This document shows, one piece after another, positions 18,813 through 30,217 of a stretch of 64,000 bases of DNA (the first letter of the stretch is position 1; each line of letters opens with the position of its first letter). A program made the position numbers and the translations under genes. The stretch spans positions 1 to 64,000 of the forward strand of contig ML210300.1 of NCBI GenBank assembly GCA_004369085.1. Reading direction: 5' to 3'. This stretch comes from Coprinopsis marcescibilis (Eukaryota > Basidiomycota > Agaricomycetes > Agaricales > Psathyrellaceae). The notes below the pieces were generated by a model. The model saw nothing but the letters and a program-made list of their open reading frames with translations, had not been told where the DNA came from and searched no databases.

Positions 18813-21800
18813 TTAAACTCTAAAAGTCGCAACTACATTCACCCCATCACAATTAATTGTTCCCCTCTGGATCAGAACAACAGTTAGTTCTCTGCATTTC
18901 AAAGAAACGAAAAGGACAAGACTCTCACCCATGAACGACCCCACATCTCTATTCTTCTGCCACTCATCGTCCCTAACCGGATGCTTACTGATATCCCTGC
19001 CATCATTGAACCTCCCGTCCTGCCTCTGCCTCCCTGTTGTATAATACTCTTCATGGTTGATGTTCAGTCTCTCCTTCACCATCGCCCTCCACCCCGCCTT
19101 GTCCGCCCAGCTCATCTGCGGCGTCTTGTCGTCCCCAGCCCCAATGTAGGCACTCCCCACGTGCGGATCAGTGTGTCCAGTATCGCTGGTGGTAGGCGCC
19201 GTCGACCCCTGATAATGCTGCTGCGGATAGATCCTCTCCGCGTCCCTGAAATCTTCCCGATTAAGCACCGAACAGTCCACGAACACGTTCAGAGGCAGCT
19301 TGATCTTTCCCTTCGCGATCACTGGGTGCTTGTGCGAGCCCGCTAGAGCGAGACCGGGTCCATGTGCGGTGGCGGGGAACGGGTCATCGCAGATGAAGAT
19401 GTGGTGCTCGGCGGTGGGGTAGAAGAACCGCTGCGTGCTGTCGGTGCCAAAAGGCTGCATCGACTTTTCGGGACGCTGGACGTAGACGAGGAGCCCGTTC
19501 GCGAGCTTGTTTGTGAGATCTGCGGTGGACGAGAAGAAGTCTTGTGCTTGGATATTAGGACTAGGACTAGACTTGGTGGACTTGGCGTCGAAAAACTCGA
19601 GTTCGACGTTCTCCGCTGTCAGCTGGGCGTTTGGGGCTTTGAGCAGCATGTGATCGATGTGTTGCTGTTGGGGTGTTCCGTAGAGGTAGAAGGGTGTGTG
19701 TTTGGTGTCGTAGTCCGGATCGTGCCAGCGGCTGAGGAGAGACCGCTGCTTCACGATGCGTGGGTGTGAGATTGTGATCGAGGCTGCGACGTTGGCTTTT
19801 GGCGCGTCTGTCCAGGCATTGTCGCTACATACAAGTCAAAAAAAAAAGTCATTTCATTAATCATAAGAAGGTTGGATGGATGGACGACGAATTAGAAAAG
19901 GCAAGGTCAGCACCCAATTGAACGCAGCGAAGATCATAATCACTTACTAGNNNNNNNNNNAGCCGGTCGGTGCCTTGCATGAGGAAGGTGTGCTTTTGGG
20001 GCGAGATTGTGTTCCTGGAGATTAGGACCTGATTTGGCGTTGATGGTGGGTGATGGGCATGGAAGGAATGTGAATCAGTAAAAGAAGTAGACGGATAGGA
20101 AAAGAAAGGGAATTAATGGGCGGTAACCAAAGAAGACGGGTGGATGTGACGGGAAGTAACCGAGATGCGACGAACAAAGCGCGGAGCAGGAACGAGGAGG
20201 CGACGGCAACCAAGAACGACCAAGTCGTATGAGATCGATCTAACGACGAAGATGGCGAAGCATCAAGTTCGAGACCCGAAGCGCACCAACACACGAAACA
20301 GGAAACCTGTAACCCAATCTCGGAAGGTAACTCACCTTGACATTCTCCTCCACCAGGCCCCTAATCACCCCGCCCATCACATTCTCTACAAACTCTGCGT
20401 TCGCCTGGAAAGGGCTCATCACCACATTGCGCAGCACAAACAAATCCGCGTTGCTCTCCGTCTCGAGCCCCGCGCGTTTCTTAAAGTGTGTGAGGCACTC
20501 GCCGTAATCGGCGTGCTTCAGGATGGTAGCGGACAGGAAGAAGGGTTTGTGCTTGCTAAGGGGCGTCTGGCCGACATCGTTGATACTCAGCGCATCAAAA
20601 ATGAGCGCGTTGAGATGGTTAGCGGCGCAGATGTCGCTGTTGAGTGTTCCTGCGGAGGTGGAGAGGGGTTCGTAAGGTGCGATAGGGTGCTTCTGTTTAG
20701 GGTTCGTACTGGGATCCGCCGATCCCGACTCCTGCTCAGCTTCAGCTGCTGCATTGATACCATCATGACCCGTGATATCCGTGACAGATCCGCTCGGCAT
20801 GCGAAAGTTGCAGACAAAGGCGTTGATGTTGAGGTCTGAGCCTAGGGTGCGGAGCTCGGCGAGGATCTCTGGATCGGGGTCGCGGATGATGTCGTCGTTG
20901 CTGCGTCCTAATATTTTTGACCGGATGAATTCTTTTTCGGCGAGCATGCCGCTGGGGTGGGGTTCGAAGCGGAGTTTGTTGAAGGGGACGAGGAGGAAGG
21001 GTGTTGTGGGTGTACTGAGGGTTGCCCAGTGCGCTGCGATCTGTGGTTGGGTGGGAGAAAGTGGGGTTGAGTGGTATGGGAGCGTTGAACATCAAGTTGT
21101 TTTTAGGCAATGAGGAGAGATGGAGGCCCACCCTTGCGCAGGTAAATGACACTTCTCCGAGTAGCCCACCGTGCCCGCGTTTGTGCAGCCCAACGACGGA
21201 ATGGTGCATGAACACTGAGGCTGCCGCTGCTCCAGGTTTGCTATTCGTGTGGGACGTGTGATTAGCATTGGTAGTTACATACTATCCCGAGAACAACGAC
21301 AATGCTTACCTGCCTTCAACACCATGCACGCCGATGTTCTCGCTCCGTTTTCCGTGCTCGATGTAGGGTGCACTCCAGGTAAGGAGGTGGCGAATGCGCC
21401 GGTCACGGTAGCAGAGGCCGCCTGCGGGGTAGGGGCAATATCCGCTCTTGTGCGGGTCGATGGTCACGCTGTCGGCCTGGCAAAGTGCGCCGAGTTGGTG
21501 GGTGGTGTAGTGTTTCATGGCCATGTATGGCGGGGTTTCAGCTGCGGTGGCAGACTCAGTCGGGGGGAACGTGTCCGCTGAAGCAGATTGCGTTGGTTTG
21601 CTATCCTCGGCGCTGGTGGGCCCATCAAAGGGCGTACGATCTCCCGCATTGAGGATCGGCCAACGGGAGACCCAATCTGTGGGTGGGTCTCGGAGGGTGG
21701 AGGTAAAGTATCCACCCCATGCAGCATCTAGGCTACGCGTTAGTTCATGTCATACATCCGTAAGTGTCCACTGACCAGCATGTACAAGGAAGCTCAGTCC

Positions 21801-23213
21801 CTTTGCTGCATACTCCTCCCGCAGCTTGATGATCTTGACGAGTGGATCGACGGCGCCTTCTTCGGTGGACCCGATGATGGCGATGACTGCGTAGACGGGG
21901 ATGTGGTTGTGGAGACAATGGTCTAGTGTGACGCGGAGGGCGTCGATGTCGATCCGTGCGGCGGTGTCGACGGGGATGTTGAGTAGGTTTTCGGTGCCGA
22001 TCCCTGTTAGAGCTGGAAGACAATGGTTATACACCGAATTTGAGGGTTAGAATGGCTACGCACCAACACCTTTGGGCCACGAATAATGTTTGGTCGCTGC
22101 CACCAACATTTTGGGACTCTGTTTTATACCCCATTCCAACATCTGGTGCGTGAAGAGACCGGTGTTCTGGACGATAAAAGGTGACAGTGCGCTCTCTAGG
22201 TACTGCGATGTGATCCCGTATTCCTGTAAGATTCTGTCGGGGATGGCGAGGATCGTAGACGGGGGCAGGTTGAGGAGCTGCCAGGGGGTGAGGGACGTGA
22301 GCAGGGTGGGGGTTGTATGGTAGGAAGAGGTGGGAGACGGCAGGTCAAGGGTGAATGACTCGGAGAGGAAGGAGAGAGGTCCGTCAGCCTTCATTGCAGA
22401 GAGGATGGCGAAAGGATAGAATTTGAGGTTGCGGGCTGCAGGAAGGTTAGTTGCTATCGGAAGTTGACAACATAATATGCGTACCAGCCCTAGATAAGAT
22501 TAAGCAGAGGAATACATGTAGAGACAGGAGAGACGTACCAGATAAACTCGATGTTGGCGACGGTACCATCGCAGGTTAGGTGTGCCCAGCTCTGCATGTC
22601 GCCTTCGTTGTGGAAGCCGATCATCTTACAGAGGTCCTGGCCAACCTGGTGCTCGAGGACGGTGGTTATTGGACCAGCCTCGAAGGAGACGTTGTTGGGG
22701 TTGAGCAAGAGCCCAGAGAGCCATCCCACGATGGATGGGAGGCTGCTCTCAAATGTCATATGAGCCCCGTAGCGCGGTGAATAAAAGGGAATGCTGTATT
22801 CATTGAGAAGTGCACTGAGATTGTGAGACTTCTGACGGAGTGTGTTGACCGTTTGTTCGTAGACACGCGAAGACTTGACTTGGGGCGTTATAAAGTTCTG
22901 TTGATGCATTAGTGAGCTGGGAGTCGTTGCAGAGTAGACGACGTACACCGTCCTCGGGGTGGTAGGAGGTCCGTGCGGCGACATGGTCTGCAACTGCCTG
23001 CGAGAAGAGCTCCTTGAGCAGATCGGCATTCTCTGCTTGTGGACCTATGAACCATGCCGAGACTGCTTCGTGGATCTGGCTGGTGGTCGACTCGTAAGCT
23101 GTGGGCGACAGCGATGATGCTGCTCGTTCTTCGAGCTGTTCCTTGTCCTTGGAGACTGGCCTGAGTGTTGACATCGACATGGCTGGCAGGAAATGAGAAA
23201 CGACCTGCTCCAT
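18813..23213 (-). CDS. Group II PLP-dependent decarboxylase (tyrosine/aspartate type)
   Basis: A large multi-exon minus-strand gene. Supported exons include 22539-22897, a 5-nt exon 22485-22489, 22064-22435, 21776-22003, 21310-21727, 21132-21240, 20336-21040, 20028 into the N gap, and 19824 downward. The 5-nt exon GGCTG is needed to give WAARNL. The fold is marked by HMTFESSLPSIVGWL, NPNNVSFE, the DAAWGGYF strand and VTIDPHKSGYCPYPAGGL, whose Lys should bind PLP. The C-terminal half (about 400 residues) has no motif I know. Two oddities: the join between exon 1 (HPEDG) and exon 2 (NFITPQ) is out of phase by one base, and 10 Ns fall inside the gene at 19951-19960. The substrate cannot be told from sequence. 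The 3' end is approximate. Confidence 0.8.
19951..19960. other. Assembly gap (10 N)
   Basis: Ten Ns lie within the decarboxylase gene, close to a splice donor (CTAGTAAGT on the minus strand just beyond it). The true gap length is unknown. Confidence 0.99.
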
Positions 23214-23493
23214 CAATTCAATGTATTTCCGGGTGTTTCGTCGGGTGATTCACAACTGACGTAGTGACTTGCATTTTCGTGGAGTTGAGCGATTCTGATC
23301 GACGTTTAAGGTGCTATCGTGTCTGTAATCTCTGCAGCGACCGTCGCTGGCTTCCTGTTGTCGTCGTCGTCGTCGAATGCACGCGATCGAGGACTGTCGG
23401 CTGCCAAGGGTCGGGGCCAAACCCTAACCTTAATCTAGGGTCTTTTGTCAAGAAATGGTTTGCTCGAGTTGAATTTGGACGACAATCTCCAGG

Positions 23494-24046
23494 ATGCTGT
23501 TCTGTCCTACCTGCGCCAATATCCTCGCAATTTCTGCTGAAACGGGCAACAACAAGTGGGGATGTAATACATGTCCGTATGAGTTTCCTATCACCAAGCA
23601 GGTATGTCACACTCGTCAAGAAATTGCTGATCAGAATAATTAATTGCTCGGGTAGATGACCTCGAGAACGCGCATGACGCTGAAGCAGGTTGATGATGTG
23701 CTTGGAGGAGATGAGATGTGGAAGCATGCTGATCAGACTCAAGGTGCGTTTCCCAGTCCACTGACTCTTTTTGCTCAAAATCATGTGTGTGTGGTGTAGC
23801 TTCGTGCCCCAAGTGCAATTTCGACAGCGCCTACTTTTATCAGCTGCAGATTAGGTCTGCGGATGAGCCTATGACTACTTGTGCGTGGCTTTTTCTCTGT
23901 ACTCTGAATTGGAATCCTGATTCCGTTGCCTGATGATCAGTCTATCGGTGAGTTGGTGTTTGGCTCTTCGTGCTTTGGAGTGGCGTTGTTGAAGGGATGT
24001 GTGATTTAGATGTGTGAACTGTGCCCACCAATGGCGGGAAAACTAG
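23494..24046 (+). CDS. RPC11: RNA polymerase III subunit RPC11 (RPC10/POLR3K)
   Basis: Five exons (23494-23601, 23656-23743, 23800-23880, 23941-23947, 24010-24046) encode 106 residues, the usual length. The N-terminal zinc ribbon is MLFCPTCANIL..CNTCPYEFPIT. The linker has KQVDDVLGG. The C-terminal ribbon is CPKC..RSADEPMTTFYRC and ends VNCAHQWREN. It carries the invariant DE of the TFIIS-like RNA cleavage hairpin (SADEPMTT). The protein serves Pol III termination, cleavage and reinitiation in the nucleus. Exon 4 is only 7 nt (TCTATCG) and is required to restore TTFYR, so automatic predictors may miss it. About 280 bp separate the start from the divergent decarboxylase gene. Confidence 0.95.
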
Positions 24047-24403
24047 GCTTGTGCTACGAGCCGTCATGGTTATGGCAACGACACGAAAATCGTACTCTGG
24101 CGCGCGGATTGCCAGTTAGATAGGGCGACGGACGACGTGCGATCGAAGAGCTCTCGGGCTAGAATAAACACCTGCCTGATTCCTAGGCCACGATCCAGAA
24201 GGCGACAGAACCCCCTATACTCTTATTGGCTCTGTTTGACACGGCATATTATGGATACTTACCAGGACTGTACGCAATACACGTTGCAACTTGTCCCTCA
24301 TTCCTCTTGTTCGGATCCCTTGAGCTGTGGGTACAGGTCTCTTCACTTGAGAATGTGGCTGTCGATCGCCTTGTGGCGGGGTTAGGACTGACGACCTTCA
24401 TTT

Positions 24404-24500
24404 GGCAGGGTTGCTGCTGCTCTGCTGCGTCAAATATTCTCCCTCGCCGTTTACGTGGAACCAGGGGACTGTAATAAATGAGTTTCCTGTCACCAAGAGG
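24404..24500 (+). pseudogene. Decayed copy of RPC11 exon 1
   Basis: Sequence around CAGGGTTGCTGCTGCTCTGC..AAATATTCTC and further GAGTTTCCTGTCACCAAGAGG resembles RPC11 exon 1 (23491-23603) with many substitutions and small gaps. Cys codons and frame are lost. It looks like the remnant of a local tandem duplication. Confidence 0.5.
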
Positions 24501-24756
24501 ACGCCGACAGCACTCCCCACTGTTGCTCAAGTATTAGTACGCTCTTGTTCGCTCTATTTCGCAGTGTATCAGAGAATGAACTTGTTCATCATTCGTCTTG
24601 TTCGGCCTCTTCGTCAAGAGGGGTCTCTTCTGTTCTTCCTTGCTCAGCCAAGTTCTCTTCTGCTCTTGGACCCCCGCTCTTCGCTATTATTCGGTACCCC
24701 ACCGGTGGCCTCCGAGTTGGGGGTTGGAAATCGTTGAATGCTCTGCAAGTATGTAA

Positions 24757-25308
24757 TGGACGACTTTCCACCGCGTTTAGGATCCTAGATTATTTCTAAA
24801 TGGCTGATGTCGGACTTTGAACGCGAATTTAGAATATATCTGTTCTAAACCACCAACACATCTAGGAGGAAGAGATAAACCATCTCAGACTCGTCGGCCG
24901 CCCGGGACTTGCCCTGGGCAGAGAAATTTACTTCAATTTATACACCCTTTAGGAGTCCCAGTTCATGAGATAACATGATATCTGGAGCTATTAGGGATTC
25001 CTGAAGATGTTGGTCTCGGTTCCAACCAAGTCTCGAGTGCTTCATTTGGCAACACGGTCTTGGGTTGAACGGAAACAACGTCTGGGCATCATGCAGCTTC
25101 CCCATTCGGCCAAAATCTTGTTTAGAAAGTGCGTCTGAGTCTGGAGAGGGGGTAGGGGACCCTCGTCTAGAGTCAGGATTTAGAATGGGGTCTGCAGTGA
25201 CAGCGGAGCCTTTGCCTTTCCCCAAAGGGCAGCCAAGACGTTCGGCTTTTCGGCAGGGCTCGTTTAGAAAATAATCTAGGATTCTAAACCTCCGTGGAAA
25301 GTCGTCCA
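24757..25308. mobile_element. MITE-like element with about 45-bp inverted ends
   Basis: The left end TGGACGACTTTCCACC..TTTAGGATCCTAGATTATTT (24757-24800) is inverted at 25263-25308 with few differences. The 550-bp unit has no coding capacity. TTTAGA/TCTAAA motifs recur inside it. No convincing target duplication is seen. It is probably a non-autonomous DNA transposon. Confidence 0.65.
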
Positions 25309-25868
25309 ATGATGATGTGGATTTTTTGAAATTCTGGTTTATTAAGGGGCATTGCAAAGGTGTTATGATTTGAGAGGCTGCATTTTGTGGAGGACTAGGT
25401 ACCAGGGGTGAGGCTTTATTAGATATGTCATGATGGTTTCTGAACATGTTTTCTTGGCCGCCGGTATTGATATTGAGGGCGGGTGTCGGGTGATGGCGGG
25501 ATTGATGGAGGGATTGACAAAAATGATGGGACTACGCTGCACGTGGTTCCAATTTTCGCGTTCCGTCACGACTTTACCGTGTCAAGGTTTTGTGGTTATC
25601 ACACTTGTCCGTTGTTTGTTCGTTGGCCTAGATATCCTATTGCGCTATATTGGTTGCTTTCATTCGTTTCTATTCTATTGCACGCTACTCTATTCTATTC
25701 GAAGATATTCTATTCGACGCTACTCTGCTCCTGCTTTTACCCCCCGGACGCGACTGACAGTGATAGACGGACGGACGGTGACGGCGTAGGAACGGGAACA
25801 AGATCCAAGAGGCGCTACTTATCTAATACATATACACCCCGCACTACAACTACTTGAGGAGAAGAGGA
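25309..25868. other. Upstream region of the helicase gene
   Basis: About 560 bp without a gene. A pyrimidine-rich, ATTCTATTC-repeated stretch lies at about 25670-25725, as is common near basidiomycete transcription starts. Confidence 0.4.
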
Positions 25869-28800
25869 ATGGAACAGTGCTGTCGACGAGCGACCTATAG
25901 AGCGCTGGATGTGTTGGGCAAGACCGGTAGCAAGGCCAAGACGGCGAGGGTTGGACTCGGAGATGCCAGTGGGTTGACGCGAGCTGCTGCGCCCACCCCC
26001 ACCTCCGCCTCCCAACAAAACGATGCAATGCAAACTGGCCAAGCGCACAAACAGGCCTACCAACAAAATTCTGGAAACGTACAGGGGCAGGAATCGAAAG
26101 ACGGATATGCGCAACCGTTGCCGTTGCACGAGAGGCGGAAACGCAAAGTCGGGGTGCACCCGCACGCGCTCGGGTTGCGGAACTTTTGTTTCGAGGCTAC
26201 GAGGTGTCGGAGGGCTGGAGGTGTTGGTGCGGTGGCGATGGCGATGTCTGTGCCGCCAATTGTCCCGCCGCTGGGCACGCCGACGACGGTGGGGACGGGG
26301 ACGGGGATGAGGAAAACGTTCAGCTCGGAAGAGGTTGACGAGGTGATGTACGAAGTTACCTCGCGGCCGCATTCTGTATCGACGGGGCCCTCCTCTTCGT
26401 CTACCCAGCCTCAAAGTAGACTCCCGCTGAAACCTCGATATGAGTGGCGAGGCCAGGCGCCGTCCCGTGTACGCGTGCGCAAGACGTATACGGTGGACAA
26501 TGTACCCCGCAGGGTTACTATCAAACACGCTGAGCTGAAGACCGAGTTGGAGGTGGGGGACGAGTTTTACGAGAGTGTTGGAGAGTATCGGAAGCAGTGA
26601 GTTTTTCTCCGTACGCTTATCATTATCATTGTGTTTCTCACAAACTAGTACTACATTTTAATTGTATAGCTTTCTACCAGCGATTGAAGCCGAACGACTA
26701 GAGAGCGACGCAATGCTGAAAGAACGACTGTCGAGTTGGGGCGTGCAAAAGTTGAAGGATGAGGGGTATTGCATGACGGAGATGAGCGCGTATTGGATGG
26801 CGCAGAACCAGTTTGGGAAACCGACTGCGGCGTTTAGTGCAGGTCCCGGTGTTGTTTTGCCTCCCCACAAGTTTGAGTGAGTGCTGGTTTCCTTTTTCGG
26901 CGTGGTGTAGAGCTGGGCTGACGCTGAGTAGGAACGGAACACCAGTCCTGGTATCCAGAGCGGACCCACTGAAAGAACAGCCCATCTACGGGAGCGTAGT
27001 AGGCATCACGCCAACTCAGATACGCGTCGCGTTCAAGGACAAGTTTGATCTGCGCGTCGAGGGAGGAAGGGGTGTTGCGGTGGGGTGGAGGTTGGATGTG
27101 GGCCGTCCGAACATCGTGTTTGAGAGGATGGAAAAGGCCGTTCAGGCGATGAATTATGACCCGGCAGAGTGGGATGCCAAGGTTCCGTCTGTTGGGGAGG
27201 AAGGGCATCGGAAAAGGCAGAGGCATGCGCATTTTCAGAAGCAGCAGTGGGAGCTGGAGTTGGAGGGGAAGGAGGAAGAGGTGGAGAGTGAGTATGCGTT
27301 GCAGGGGACGTATTTGAGGGATGTGATTTTGAAGGGCTTTGGCGCGGCAAGGGAGGGGATGGGAGAGGCGGAGATGGAGATGCTGGATGATGTGCGGGAG
27401 GTGGATGATGGGATACCGTTTGTGGATGATGATGGGGTGCCGATTGTGGATGAGGTTGGGGTGAGTGGGGAACAGGTCAAGCAGGAGCCGGCTGGTGCGT
27501 TTGCGGAGGATCAGAGGATACAGAGTTGGGTCAAGAGGTATTCGTTGCCGGTACCGTTGATTATGGAGGGCGATATGCCGTTGAAGGATATGAATCCGAG
27601 TCAGGTGCGGGCGATTGCGAGCATGATTGGGAATAGGGTTAGCCTGGTGCAGGGTGTAGGTCTCTTTCATATATTGTTGAGAACTAAAGTTGATTTTTGC
27701 TGTAGCCGCCAGGGACGGGCAAGACCAAGACGATCATTGAGACTATCCGGTTGTTGAAGCAGCATTTCCAGGTGCCGCATCCGATATTGGTGTGCACGTA
27801 TACGAATGTGGCTGTTGATCATCTTGTGGAAGGGTTAGCGGGTGCGGGAGTGAAGCCGCTTCGGGTTGGGACGAGTGGGGTTGGGGCGGGGCAGAGCAAG
27901 GCGAGCATTGCGCCGTTTTCATTGCAGACCAAGTTGGAGGCACATCGGCTGTATCCGGTGCATACCAAGCTGTTGAAGGAGGAGGAAGAGTTGAGTGCAA
28001 AGGTTAATGAGACCGAGACTATCTTGAGAGAGGCGGAGAGAGAGTTTTTGGATGCGGGTGGGAAGGGTGGAGCGAGAGGCAAGAGATTGGAGGGCAAGGT
28101 GAAGAATGTGAAGAGTGCGTTTTGGAAGTATTGTAGGATGGCGGGGATAGTGAGAGGGAAGAAGTTTAGGGTTATGCAGGTTATGATGAAGGAGATTACG
28201 GATGAGGCTGATGTGGTGAGTGCGTTTTCTTGTTTGACTGGATTGGTGTTAATGGTGGTGGGGTAGATTTGCACGACGTGTTTGACGAGTGTGACGAGTG
28301 CGTTGAACGTTGTTGATTTTCCGGTTGTGTTTTTGGACGAGGCGAGCATGGCTACGGAGCCTGTGTCGTTGATTCCGCTGATGAAAGGGGTGAGTGGTGT
28401 GCAAGGTGTTGAGAAGCCACGTTCTGACGTTACTTTTTAGGCCAAGCACGTTGCGCTAATCGGCGATCATAAGCAGTTGCCGCCTGTGATTGTGAGCCAG
28501 GAAGCTCAGAGTCTCGGACTCGGAGTGAGCTTGTTTGAGAGGCTGACGAAGGAAGGAGGTGAGTCTTTGGGAAGCGTGTTGGGAGAAAGCTTGGGCTGAG
28601 GCGTGTTATTAGATGTGCCGTCGGTGATGTTGGATGTGCAGTACCGGATGCATCCTGCGATTTCCAAGTTTCCGTCTGACGAGTTTTATCTCGGGACATT
28701 GAGGGACGGGACTGTTGATGCGATGGGCAAGGTCCGGGAAGGGCTTGGGCCGCCTGTGTCAGAGTGGCTGCAGCAACCCGAGTCCAAGCCGAGTGTGGTG

Positions 28801-29433
28801 TTCTTGGACCATGCGGGGAATGAGACGATGAAGGACAGGAGTCGGGTTAATCACACAGAGGCGCATATCATTGCGAGTGTGGTTGTTGACTTGCTGTTGT
28901 GCAATCCGGTTAGTGGTTTGAATGAATTGAGGTGCGATTGCTGATTTTGGCTGCAGGATCTGCGCGGAAGAGATATCGGGATCATTGCGCCGTATGTAGC
29001 GCAGATCAGCCTGCTTACCCGGATATTCAACACGGACAGCAAGTTCCAGGCAAAATTTAGAGAGGTGCTGGGGGATACGGCTGCGATGCAGCTGTCGCAG
29101 GTGGAGATCAAGACCGTAGATGGGTTCGAGGGGCGGGAGAAGGAGGTTATCATATTTTCTACCGTAAGGAATAATACTGGAGGCCACATTGGGTTCCTGG
29201 CGGACAAGCGGCGACTGAACGTGGGGCTGACCCGGGCGAAACGGGCGCTGTTTGTGGTGGGCAGCATCAGCACGCTGCGGGAGGGCAAGGTGAGCGGCGG
29301 GAATGATGGCGGGCCTGTGCGGGTGGGAAAAGGCGCATCGTCGTGGCGGCGGTATGCAGAGTTTCTGATCAAAGGCGGGATGGTGGTGGATGTGCGCGGG
29401 AAAGTGCTTCGGCAGAGACTGGGCCGCGAATAA
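25869..29433 (+). CDS. SF1 helicase of the UPF1/IGHMBP2 type
   Basis: Eight exons: 25869-26596, 26670-26876, 26932-27655, 27706-28215, 28267-28389, 28441-28558, 28613-28908, 28957-29433. The N-terminal 240 residues are low-complexity. The region FLPAIEAERLESD to VVGITPTQIRVAFKDKF resembles the 1B/stalk part of Hcs1/IGHMBP2 helicases. Then come motif I (QGPPGTGKTKTI), TYTNVAVDHL (Ia), VVFLDEAS (II), IGDHKQLPPV (III), DVQYRMHP (IV), TVDGFEGREKEV (V) and LNVGLTRAKRAL (VI). An insertion of about 90 residues with a coiled coil follows motif Ia. It is a 5'-3' RNA/DNA helicase by family; the exact orthologue (IGHMBP2/Hcs1 versus Sen1-like) is unsure. The first ATG in frame is at 25869. Confidence 0.88.
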
Positions 29434-30217
29434 AGTAGTTGAAATAAAATTTAATTGTTCCGGCTGTCCCTGAATTATAATTATGCACGGGACTACCATT
29501 TTTGGAGGGGCAATCTATCATCTTCGCGGAGGGACGATCTGGGATCATTCGTAGCTGCATGCATCCCAATTATAAATACAAGTCCCACCGAAGAATCCAC
29601 AAATGCTTCCTCCTTTTTTCGCCACACACTCCCGCGTTGTCTGGGTCCGTGTCCTGCTTTTTGCTGCCCGTTTCTCCCTGACTGGTCCTCTAGATTGCGG
29701 ATTCGCGCCACGCGGCCTGTCTGCACCCACCCCCCATGTCGTTGTGGCAGCTACGCGAAAGAGCGCAGCCGTCGGGGCTGTGGGCAGTCTTCGCGACCCA
29801 CGAAGAGGTGCGTCAACGTCGTCGCGCAGTGGCGGGCAAGGCTGACCCGCAGGTACCAGGCATGTCTTGCTCTGCGGATGGGAGCACAGCCGGCGACAGA
29901 GGTAGAGCTCGAGCCGTTCGACAAGCTCGCACGCTTCATCCCGCTCTCTACAAACCCGCCAAACCCAAAAGGCTCGTTCCGTCTGGGAGACTGGATGTCA
30001 GTTGTCTCAGACCACTGTGCTCGATCGTCCCTCACGTTTTCCACAGATGTCCCCAGCCGAAATGCGCCGCTCATAACTTTGGGTCGGTCGTGTCTTGCTT
30101 CAGCACCTCTCTTTCTTACCCTCTCGTTTTTCTAGGAGAAACACGTCTTGCATTGGCTGTGGTTCATCCAAACTTTCTTCTTCTGCGGATTCTGTTGCTT
30201 CGCCTAGGTTTGCTTCA
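29434..30217. other. Intergenic, probable promoter and 5' UTR
   Basis: About 780 bp between the helicase stop and the zinc-finger gene. An open plus-strand frame from 29736 has no recognisable domain and ordinary composition. CT-rich stretches near 30105-30135 and a possible GT..TAG intron suggest a spliced 5' UTR for the next gene. Confidence 0.4.
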
